Positions 1-5,566 of a stretch of DNA of 9,464 bases are shown piece after piece. The position numbers and the translations under genes are program-made. The number at the start of each line of letters is the position of its first letter. The first letter of the stretch is position 1. This DNA is from G039029935 sp039029935. Its GTDB lineage: Bacteria > Chloroflexota > Anaerolineae > Caldilineales > Caldilineaceae. Under the pieces are notes generated by a model. The model did not search any database, had not been told where the DNA came from, and saw nothing but the letters and a program-made list of their open reading frames with translations. The DNA is taken from the NCBI GenBank assembly GCA_039029935.1, contig JBCCFC010000465.1, positions 1-9,464 of the forward strand, in the 5' to 3' direction.

Positions 1-2202
1 AAAGACATGTCCGGGGGTATTGGGCGTATTTTGACTGAAGCCGTTAAAGACAATATACACAATGTCGGCGTTGGTAGGATGGACAGCAATATCTGTGAGA
101 ACACGCTCCGGCAATGTTTCCTCATCGGAGACATCTCTAAAGGTCCATTGGTTGCCTTGTCGTTGTCCCACATGAATGCTGCCAAAGTTCATGCCAACAT
201 AGAGCCGATTGGGGTTACTGCGAGCAATGCCAATCGCCTTCACTGCTTCACCTGCGCTAATGATGCCACTAATGTCCGTCCAATTATTTGCACGGTCAGT
301 TGATCGATAAATCTTGTCCGTCCCTAAATAGAGGACACCATCCTGTACAGGGTCCAGTTCAAACGGGATGTAAAACTCTGCATCATCATTGTCATCCACA
401 CCATTCAAACGAACCTCTGGAACATCCCCTGGAACATCCCCGCGAAACGCATCAATGTTGACTTCTTCGCTGACCTTGAAGCTAATCTGTTGGTCGCCGT
501 AATAAACGATGTTGGTTTGGAACGGGTCCCATTCACCCTTGTTTCCGTCGGCACTATCAAAGCCTTGCCAACTTGTGCCATCCCAGTAGGCTTGCGAGTT
601 ATCCTGCATGCCACCCAACGCCTGTGACCCATCGACGGGGTTGACACCAATGCCGATAAATTGCAGCGTTGCCATGCCATTGTTGCGTGTTTCCCATTGC
701 CCATTGGCAAAACGATAGAGACCACCATCGTTGCCAACCCAGACAATCGATGGATCATTGGGGTCAAAGACAATCACTTGGTGATCCACATGCAAACCCG
801 CATCACTCTGACCCTCATCAACTAGGTCCGCCCGCGCCACGGTCTCGCCACCATCTTCTGTGCTGAACATTTGGACACCACCAAAGTAAACGATATCGGG
901 ATTTTGCGGGTTGATGCCAATCGCATTGTCATGGTCACATTGGGTGTCACAATAGCCACGCGCCGCCGTCACTTCGGTCCATGTCTGCCCACCATCCGTC
1001 GTCCTCATGACAATACCGCCTTTGCCTGTGCGTGACTCGCCATCAAGCCCCGCATAGACAATATTTGCCCCTGTTCCACTACCAATGGCAAGGGCAACCC
1101 GTTTATAGGCCACACGCCCAACGGCACTGTCAAAGCTATCCAGCTTTTGCCAACTGACACCTGCATCTGTCGATTTGTAGAGGCCAACTCCACTGCTGGC
1201 TGCATAGAAAGCGGGCTGTTGCGGATCAGATGCATCCATCACCATTGCGGTAAAGCCTCTAGCACATGGTTCGCAGGATTGAACCATTGTCCATGTCTGG
1301 CCGCCGTCGCTTGAACGGTAAATGCCTGGGGCGGGCTGTTCTCCTGGCAGCTTTTTTGCCGTTTCTAGCTTCCCTAGCGTAGCAGTCGTGACCACCAGTG
1401 TATCGCTATCGTTGGGATGGACAAACACCCCCGTGAGCATCAACGCCCCAAAGGTTTCTTTGCCCAGCGCAGTCCATGTCGCTCCGGCATCGGTTGATTT
1501 GAGCAATCCAGTGCCATAAAAGGTCGTGAACTGTCCTGTTCCTGCATAAATGGTATCTTCATTTTGTGGATCGATGACGAGCGATTGGAACGCATACTCA
1601 ACGCGGTCGTTGGTCAACGGCACAAAGCTGTCGCCCCCATCCGTGCTTTTCCACAGACCACCTGTTGATGTCGCCACATAGATTGTGTCAGAGTCGCTGG
1701 GCGGAATGGCAAGTGCGGTGACGCGTCCAGCCGCAGTCTGTCGCACAACATCCCCATCAACATTTGTACCCATATGTGCGTCTAAAAGCGGTGCAGGTCC
1801 CATAGATTCCCAGACAGGCATATTCACACTCGCCGCCTGGACTTGGGCGAGCTGCGCTCTGGCTTGACGAAATGCGCGGTTGTTGGCGTCAAAGGGGACG
1901 GTATTGAGCGGGTAGGCGCGCTGCCGCCAAAACCACTCAAATGCCTGACGGGGACCACCATCGGGGTCCTGTGTCGCGTCAAAAGCAGCTTCGTCCTCAT
2001 CGGGAAAGGGGATTAAGCTCTCATCCAACGGTGGTAAAATCGCAACCAGTTGTGGCGTTGTCTCCGTAGATTCGGTAATCTCCGGAATTCCCTGCTCAAC
2101 CGCTATCCACCGCTGTGGCATAACGCCCATACCCATCATACCTGCGATGGTGATGATAGCAATGATACCAACACTTCCTGCAAATAGCGCAAGACGTTTC
2201 AC
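1..2202 (-). CDS. Secreted Asp-box (BNR/sortilin-like) beta-propeller protein, 3' end outside window
   Basis: One uninterrupted frame of 734 codons runs from a GTG at 2202 to the left edge, so the C-terminus is missing. The GTG start is chosen because AGGAGAG (2208-2214) precedes it by five bases and the N-terminus then reads MKRLALFAG followed by a hydrophobic stretch (about residues 4-28), a signal peptide or membrane anchor. A linker to about residue 125 leads into the propeller. Asp-box motifs S/T-x-D-x-G-x-x-W/F are visible near residues 186, 236, 297, 344 and 401; degenerate ones lie near 447 and 634. Strand signatures such as AGRVTALAI, DTIYVAT and IVYAG accompany them. Cysteine pairs C310/C313 and C418/C422 could form disulfides. 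The family includes GH74-like and VPS10/sortilin-like propellers and sialidase-type repeats. No catalytic residues can be assigned, so the substrate or ligand is unknown. It faces the same way as rpn but lies 435 bases beyond it and is probably transcribed separately. Confidence 0.88.
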   Translation of the reverse strand, partial: MKRLALFAGSVGIIAIITIAGMMGMGVMPQRWIAVEQGIPEITESTETTPQLVAILPPLDESLIPFPDEDEAAFDATQDPDGGPRQAFEWFWRQRAYPLNTVPFDANNRAFRQARAQLAQVQAASVNMPVWESMGPAPLLDAHMGTNVDGDVVRQTAAGRVTALAIPPSDSDTIYVATSTGGLWKSTDGGDSFVPLTNDRVEYAFQSLVIDPQNEDTIYAGTGQFTTFYGTGLLKSTDAGATWTALGKETFGALMLTGVFVHPNDSDTLVVTTATLGKLETAKKLPGEQPAPGIYRSSDGGQTWTMVQSCEPCARGFTAMVMDASDPQQPAFYAASSGVGLYKSTDAGVSWQKLDSFDSAVGRVAYKRVALAIGSGTGANIVYAGLDGESRTGKGGIVMRTTDGGQTWTEVTAARGYCDTQCDHDNAIGINPQNPDIVYFGGVQMFSTEDGGETVARADLVDEGQSDAGLHVDHQVIVFDPNDPSIVWVGNDGGLYRFANGQWETRNNGMATLQFIGIGVNPVDGSQALGGMQDNSQAYWDGTSWQGFDSADGNKGEWDPFQTNIVYYGDQQISFKVSEEVNIDAFRGDVPGDVPEVRLNGVDDNDDAEFYIPFELDPVQDGVLYLGTDKIYRSTDRANNWTDISGIISAGEAVKAIGIARSNPNRLYVGMNFGSIHVGQRQGNQWTFRDVSDEETLPERVLTDIAVHPTNADIVYIVFNGFSQNTPNTPGHVF

Positions 2203-2207
2203 TGTTT

Positions 2208-2214
2208 CTCTCCT
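2208..2214 (-). promoter_or_regulatory. Shine-Dalgarno site that fixes the GTG start of the propeller gene
   Basis: The minus strand reads AGGAGAG, five bases before the GTG at 2202. No in-frame ATG upstream gives a sensible N-terminus, whereas this GTG yields a basic residue pair followed by a hydrophobic segment. This supports GTG as the real start. Confidence 0.7.
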
Positions 2215-2279
2215 TGATGTATATCCTCGATTGGATTGTGTATGATTGATGTTCAATGATCAGCCATACTTGGCTATGA

Positions 2280-2307
2280 TTTATAGGCAAGCAAGAAAAT
2301 ACCACAA
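2280..2307 (-). promoter_or_regulatory. Candidate sigma-70-like promoter for the propeller gene
   Basis: On the minus strand, TTGTGG (2302-2307) and TATAAA (2280-2285) are separated by 16 bases, about 75 bases upstream of the GTG start. The -10 box is good and the -35 box is only moderate. The surrounding DNA is AT-rich, so chance matches are likely. This is inference from consensus alone. Confidence 0.3.
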
Positions 2308-2478
2308 GTAGAGGTCAAATAGAAATTTTCAGCAAGGTTGAATAGATGATTTGGATAGCAATATTGTGTGGAATGTAGATGAGTATCTTACCCTCGCTCA
2401 CCCGTCTTTCCATTGAATCAATACGAAGTAAAGACAGAAGAACGAGGATAACACGTAGCAGTTTGATAGTGGTAAAAA
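2308..2478. other. AT-rich intergenic stretch with no recognised gene
   Basis: This part of the 435-base gap between the Rpn gene and the propeller gene shows no convincing ORF, RNA gene or strong hairpin on either strand. It may contain further, unrecognisable decay of the Rpn fragment next to it. Confidence 0.5.
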
Positions 2479-2580
2479 TTAGGCTGTCTCAGGAATCTTC
2501 AGCTTATCCAATGAATCAAGGAACAAAATCTGCATTGCAACTTCCTTAATAACATCTGTATCCGCAATGGGTTCGATTCG
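2479..2580 (-). pseudogene. Decayed C-terminal fragment of a second Rpn-family gene
   Basis: A 33-codon frame begins just after an in-frame TAA (2581-2583) and ends at TAA 2479-2481. It closes with LDSLDKLKIPETA, closely matching the end of the intact upstream Rpn protein, IDSLDKFALPEMT. Over the last 29 residues I count 13 identities without gaps, and both proteins stop at the same aligned position. A different frame just upstream (to about 2611) reads FG...EITNR, resembling the FG...ADRI segment of the intact protein, so a small deletion or frameshift probably lies near 2577-2583. No start codon or ribosome site serves the fragment. It is best read as the remains of a tandem copy or of a recombination that replaced the gene's tail. 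Confidence 0.65.
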
Positions 2581-2637
2581 TTATTTCTCCATTTTTCGCA
2601 TCGTGGCCGAAACCATGACCAATGCCAAGAAGACCAT

Positions 2638-2874
2638 TTACGTCATTTCTGGTAATGCAAACTTATCTAAAGAATCAATAGACAATATTTGGTCCATCAA
2701 CTCATCAAGTGTTGTTTCATCTTTAATTTTTTTGATTCGGTCGGCTAGATCGTTTGTGACTGCACCAAATTTTTTACGAAGTAACTTGATGACTGCTTTT
2801 TGCAAACCTGTCATTTCTGCTTCTTCTCTGATTAATTGAAATACAGTTTTTTCATATTCAACTAGCTGTTCCAT
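2638..2874 (-). CDS. Candidate intragenic short Rpn product (C-terminal domain alone, 78 aa)
   Basis: An in-frame ATG at 2874 (residue 265 of the full protein) is preceded by GGAGGAG at 2878-2884, a much stronger ribosome site than the AGGAA used by the long form. Translation from here gives 78 residues, MEQLVEYEKT to ALPEMT, with no nuclease residues and only the helical C-terminal part. In E. coli, Rpn genes are known to encode a short in-frame product from an internal start that binds the long toxic nuclease and blocks it. The position and size here fit that arrangement. What is seen is the start site; the antitoxin role is inference. The alternative is that GGAGGAG merely reflects Glu-Glu codons (GAG GAG). 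Confidence 0.45.
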   Translation of the reverse strand: MEQLVEYEKTVFQLIREEAEMTGLQKAVIKLLRKKFGAVTNDLADRIKKIKDETTLDELMDQILSIDSLDKFALPEMT

Positions 2875-3666
2875 AATCTCCTCCGTTGCACTCTGAATTT
2901 GCTCATTTGGCATGTAGGTGCTAACCACCTCTGCCAAGAACGCCTTGTCACCATCATCCAAATTGCTTTGTACGATGATATCGAAAATGGTCTTCTTGAT
3001 TTCCCCATCTTTCTCATTGGAGTGATGCATCAATGCTGCCAGGCACGCTTCCACTGGATCATTATTTTTTAAGTAGTCCTCACTGCGCAGACGCCCCAAG
3101 TCTACCTGATAATAGTCAAAACTAACGTGCTGATGCCCCCAAAGTGTTTCGGTATACGTCTCAATTGTAATGGCATCTTCGCCTTTTTCGGCTGGTTGAG
3201 ATGCTCCCTTTTGAATGATAAACGCAATCGGCAACACGGGCATCCCTTTGATGACACGCAGCAAGGCATAGTACACAAACATGCGGCTCGGAATCGTCTG
3301 TGGATGGTTGGCTTCGGCATCAACATGAATGATGATTAGTTCGCGCTCTTTTTCTGGTTCGCTGTCACTTTCATCATCCTCCTCACCAGACTTCTTCTTT
3401 TTCTTCTGCTTGTGGCTATTGTCGCTCGTGGCAAATATCTCATTAACAAACTCTTTGAGCGCAACCTCAGCCACGACATCAGTAATCCGCAGTGCCTGTC
3501 TCGGGAAATTGACAACCAATTCTTGCTTGAAGAAGTTGATGTCACCAAAATCCAGTTGTACAGCCTTGTCTGGCAGAAAAATGTAGACGAACTCTGCCAG
3601 AAACCGTTCAAAGAACTCCTTGAACAATCTATCATGTGGAATATATTTTGGTTTTGTTGTTGGCAT
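2638..3666 (-). CDS. Rpn-family PD-(D/E)XK recombination-promoting nuclease / transposase-like protein
   Basis: The gene encodes 342 residues. I start it at ATG 3666, with AGGAA (3674-3678) seven bases upstream, rather than the in-frame ATG at 3708, which lies inside a hairpin. The N-terminus HDRLFKEFFERF (11-22) is the family hallmark. Candidate active-site residues are D63 (ITDVV) and D116/E118 (IIHVDAEA), followed by the conserved RMFVYYALL helix (128-136) and PVLPIAFII. Most relatives have E-x-Q where this protein has D-x-E, so catalysis is uncertain. Residues about 79-110, between the first Asp and the next strand, form a lysine-rich then Glu/Asp-rich low-complexity insertion. The C-terminal helical part (about 265-342) carries LLRKKFG. 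The family are DNA endonucleases linked to RecA-independent recombination and, in E. coli, to phage defence. The gene follows phoU in the same orientation, with 104 bases between the phoU stop and its start, and has no obvious functional link to phosphate. Confidence 0.85.
   Translation of the reverse strand: MPTTKPKYIPHDRLFKEFFERFLAEFVYIFLPDKAVQLDFGDINFFKQELVVNFPRQALRITDVVAEVALKEFVNEIFATSDNSHKQKKKKKSGEEDDESDSEPEKERELIIIHVDAEANHPQTIPSRMFVYYALLRVIKGMPVLPIAFIIQKGASQPAEKGEDAITIETYTETLWGHQHVSFDYYQVDLGRLRSEDYLKNNDPVEACLAALMHHSNEKDGEIKKTIFDIIVQSNLDDGDKAFLAEVVSTYMPNEQIQSATEEIMEQLVEYEKTVFQLIREEAEMTGLQKAVIKLLRKKFGAVTNDLADRIKKIKDETTLDELMDQILSIDSLDKFALPEMT
2878..2884 (-). promoter_or_regulatory. Strong internal Shine-Dalgarno inside the Rpn gene
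   Basis: The minus strand reads CGGAGGAGATT immediately before ATG 2874; GGAGG ends five bases before the start codon. It is the most consensus-like ribosome site I found in the window and lies deep inside a coding region, exactly at the boundary between the nuclease part and the C-terminal helical part. Confidence 0.5.
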
Positions 3667-3689
3667 CAGAAAATTCCTTTGGTTTGAGT

Positions 3690-3720
3690 ATATGGATAGG
3701 CAGAACATCGCCTACCATAT
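3690..3720. other. Hairpin in the leader between phoU and the Rpn gene
   Basis: ATATGG-A-TAGGC (3690-3701) pairs with GCCTA-CCATAT (3710-3720): eleven base pairs with one bulged A and an eight-base loop. It sits 24 bases upstream of the Rpn ATG and about 50 bases past the phoU stop. No T-run follows on either strand, so it does not look like a classic terminator. It may be an mRNA leader structure or an operator. Confidence 0.45.
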
Positions 3721-3770
3721 TGTATCAGGTCTTTCGTTGTACCAACAAATCCAACTAATGGAGCTATAAA

Positions 3771-4454
3771 TTACGCAACCGCAGACATATCATAAACCGT
3801 CTCATCCATCTCGACAAACTCACCCGTGATCGTATAAATCGTACGCTCACAGATATTGGTGACACGGTCGCCTGCGCGCTCTAGGTTGTGCGCGGCCCAG
3901 ATAATATAGTTTACTTGATCCATTGAGGAAGGTTGCTTCACAATGAACTGAAGCATTTGGTGGTTGATCTCATTATATAAATCATCGACTTCATCATCTT
4001 GGAGTGGTAGCGTTCTGGCGGTCTGTAAGTCTTGATCAACAAACGCATCCAATGCGCGGCGAAGCATACTGACAACTGTGTCACGCATTGTTGGAAGCTG
4101 TGCAGGGGGGGAGACTTGTGGATTGGGTCCTAAATACCGCGTAATCTTGCCGATACCTTTGGCATAGTCACCGATACGTTCCAATTCAGTGGAGAGTTCA
4201 ATGGCACCAGTGACAAGCCGTAAATCCCTTGCTAGGGGTTGTTGTGTCGCGATGAGCTTAAGACACGTTTCTTCAATTTGATACTTTTTTGCGTTGATAA
4301 TGCGATCATTTTCAATCAACACTTTGGCTTGTTGTTGGTCGAGGCGCATGAGGACATTGACTGAATGCGTCAATGCATGGCTTGCCATGCTACCCAGAAT
4401 CAGTAGCTCATCCTGTAGATGCTCTAAATCTTGGTTGAATTGTTTGCGGATCAT
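3771..4454 (-). CDS. phoU: PhoU phosphate uptake/signalling regulator
   Basis: The 227-residue, all-helical protein has the length expected of PhoU. The two three-helix-bundle repeats each carry the family metal-binding signature: ELERIGDYAKG (90-100) and NLERAGDRVTN (190-200). PhoU acts in the cytoplasm at the membrane, restraining Pst transport and signalling phosphate sufficiency to a PhoR-type kinase where one exists. It follows pstB as the last pst-cluster gene but is separated by 219 bases containing a strong terminator and a candidate promoter, so its expression may be uncoupled from the transporter. The start at 4454 has only a weak ribosome site (GAAG ten bases upstream). No PhoB/PhoR genes are in the window. 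The gene shows no sign of damage. Confidence 0.95.
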   Translation of the reverse strand: MIRKQFNQDLEHLQDELLILGSMASHALTHSVNVLMRLDQQQAKVLIENDRIINAKKYQIEETCLKLIATQQPLARDLRLVTGAIELSTELERIGDYAKGIGKITRYLGPNPQVSPPAQLPTMRDTVVSMLRRALDAFVDQDLQTARTLPLQDDEVDDLYNEINHQMLQFIVKQPSSMDQVNYIIWAAHNLERAGDRVTNICERTIYTITGEFVEMDETVYDMSAVA

Positions 4455-4491
4455 GATATGTTGACTTCATAGAAAATTACAAAAGTTCATA

Positions 4492-4552
4492 AAAAAAGCT
4501 TTCAGCTAGTCAGCACTTCAGGCTGACTAGCTGACTAACTGAAAGCTTTTTT
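4492..4552. terminator. Bidirectional Rho-independent terminator upstream of phoU
   Basis: AAAAAAGCTTTCAG (4492-4505) pairs with CTGAAAGCTTTTTT (4539-4552), and the inner arm CTAGTCAGC (4506-4514) pairs with GCTGACTAG (4522-4530) around a seven-base loop. The only interruption is eight extra bases (4531-4538) that look like a slipped copy of the neighbouring CTGACTAG. A T-run ends the stem on both strands, so it can terminate in both directions. In the direction of the genes it lies 37 bases before the phoU ATG. It therefore either ends the pst transcript before phoU or acts as an attenuator in a phoU leader. Confidence 0.8.
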
Positions 4553-4586
4553 ACAATAAGCAGCCTGAATAATGTCAGGATAGACA

Positions 4587-4615
4587 ATTATATCCTTATA
4601 GTCTAATTCATGAAA
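4587..4615 (-). promoter_or_regulatory. Candidate phoU promoter upstream of the terminator
   Basis: On the minus strand a perfect TATAAT (4587-4592) lies 17 bases downstream of TTTCAT (4610-4615). A transcript starting near 4580 would pass through the terminator hairpin before reaching phoU, which is the layout of an attenuated leader. The -35 box is weak and the region is AT-rich, so this remains a consensus-based guess. Confidence 0.35.
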
Positions 4616-4631
4616 GTCAGCAATATTGTTC

Positions 4632-4661
4632 ATGAGAGACATACTGAGATATGTCTCTCAT
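4632..4661. other. Perfect 12-bp hairpin just after the pstB stop
   Basis: ATGAGAGACATA (4632-4643) and TATGTCTCTCAT (4650-4661) are exact inverted copies around a six-base loop. The hairpin starts 12 bases after the pstB stop on the minus strand. No T-run follows in that direction, so it is more likely a 3'-end stabiliser or processing site for the pst mRNA than a terminator. Confidence 0.5.
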
Positions 4662-4673
4662 ACATCTTTGATG

Positions 4674-5447
4674 CTACCCAAAACGCCCCGTAATGTAATC
4701 CTCTGTGCGCTGGTCAGATGGTTTTGTAAAAATTTGGTCAGTTTCGCTGTACTCAATCAAATGCCCTGTACGATGTTCATCGACCATGAAAAAGGCCGTA
4801 TTGTCTGAAACACGCGCGGCTTGCTGCATGTTGTGGGTGACAACAATAATCGTATATTGCTGTACCAACTCTTTCATCAATTCCTCAATTTTGAGCGTGG
4901 CAATGGGGTCCAAGGCCGAACATGGCTCATCCATCAAAATAATATCAGGCTTGACCGCAATGGTGCGTGCGATACACATACGCTGTTGTTGACCACCCGA
5001 CAGCCCCAACGCACTCTCCTGTAGTTTGTCCTTGACCTCATCCCAGAGAGCCGCCCCTGTAAGCGATTCCTCAACCAAGTCATCCATGTTGCCTTGGTAG
5101 CCATTGATACGCGCACCCCAAGCGATGTTCTCATAGATGGACTTGGGGAATGGGTTGGGCTTTTGAAACACCATGCCGATACGGCGACGAACCTCAACGG
5201 GATCAATATTGCGCTCATAGATGTTGATCCCGTTATAGATAATTTCCCCGCCAATTCGCGCTGATGGAATCAGATCATTCATGCGGTTGAAGCAACGCAA
5301 GACACTACTTTTGCCACAGCCAGAGGGTCCAATCATCGCTGTGATTTTTCGGCTCTCAACCTCAATGTTCACATCGCGAACCGCGTGAAAACTTCCATAA
5401 TAGATTTGCAAATCGTTTGTTTTGATTGCTGTACTTGATTCACTCAT
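4674..5447 (-). CDS. pstB: Phosphate ABC transporter ATP-binding protein PstB
   Basis: The 257-residue cytoplasmic ATPase has every ABC motif in order: Walker A GPSGCGKS (40-47), Q-loop Q95 (MVFQKPNPFP, the PstB-typical sequence), signature LSGGQQQR (149-156), Walker B IILMDEP (169-175), D-loop SALD (177-180) and switch His205 (VVTHN). Length and the Pst-specific CFNRMNDL and NPFPKSIYENI segments separate it from other ABC ATPases. As a dimer it powers phosphate import through PstC and PstA. AGGAA (5456-5460) lies eight bases before the ATG. It is 119 bases behind pstA, across a tandem repeat region, and 219 bases ahead of phoU. Nothing in it appears broken. Confidence 0.97.
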   Translation of the reverse strand: MSESSTAIKTNDLQIYYGSFHAVRDVNIEVESRKITAMIGPSGCGKSSVLRCFNRMNDLIPSARIGGEIIYNGINIYERNIDPVEVRRRIGMVFQKPNPFPKSIYENIAWGARINGYQGNMDDLVEESLTGAALWDEVKDKLQESALGLSGGQQQRMCIARTIAVKPDIILMDEPCSALDPIATLKIEELMKELVQQYTIIVVTHNMQQAARVSDNTAFFMVDEHRTGHLIEYSETDQIFTKPSDQRTEDYITGRFG

Positions 5448-5462
5448 AAGAATGTTTCCTTA

Positions 5463-5494
5463 GGAAGGGTTGAAAGGTGGAAGGGTTGAAAGGT
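5463..5494 (+). repeat. Two tandem 16-bp copies of GGAAGGGTTGAAAGGT
   Basis: Two perfect adjacent copies (5463-5478 and 5479-5494) are followed by a partial third (GGAAAGGTT). They are related to the CTTCAACC array opposite, in inverted orientation, so the two blocks can pair; GTGGAAAGGTT (5493-5503) is an exact inverted copy of 5557-5567. The block ends at the pstB ribosome site. Confidence 0.85.
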
Positions 5495-5512
5495 GGAAAG
5501 GTTAATTAGAGT

Positions 5513-5560
5513 CTTCAACCCTTCAACCCTTCAACCCTTCAACCCTTCAACCCTTCAACC
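5513..5560 (+). repeat. Tandem array of six perfect CTTCAACC units
   Basis: Six uninterrupted 8-bp copies (GGTTGAAG on the transcribed strand) begin seven bases after the pstA stop codon. With the opposed 16-bp repeats they make nearly the whole pstA-pstB gap a low-complexity, self-complementary block. There is no coding or CRISPR character. Such arrays can change copy number by slippage, which here would alter the pstA-pstB mRNA leader rather than a protein. Confidence 0.9.
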
Positions 5561-5566
5561 TTTCCA

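Noticed and set aside
7..303. Plus-strand ORF over the propeller gene, and similar plus-strand ORFs at 1322-1519 and 1685-1867
   Set aside because: They are antisense to a continuous coding frame with clear protein motifs; none has a recognisable domain or start signal.
2096..2305. A 69-residue minus-strand ORF overlapping the propeller start
   Set aside because: It is out of frame with the propeller gene, has Cys/His/Tyr-rich composition typical of a shadow frame and no convincing ribosome site.
3336..3635. Overlapping ORFs on both strands around the charged segment of the Rpn gene (3329-3635)
   Set aside because: Their Ser-, Phe- or Arg-rich composition reflects the Lys/Glu/Asp codon runs of the real gene read in other frames.
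3667..3708. Extending the Rpn protein to the ATG at 3708
   Set aside because: No ribosome site serves it, it lies in a hairpin, and family similarity starts after ATG 3666, which has AGGAA at good spacing.
3690..3720. Intrinsic terminator after phoU
   Set aside because: The stem lacks a following T-run on either strand.
4455..4673. Pho box (PhoB-type direct repeats) upstream of phoU
   Set aside because: No convincing pair of CTGTCAT-like repeats at the proper spacing was found.
5463..5560. CRISPR array
   Set aside because: The repeats are 8 and 16 bp, directly abutting, without unique spacers, and no cas genes are nearby.
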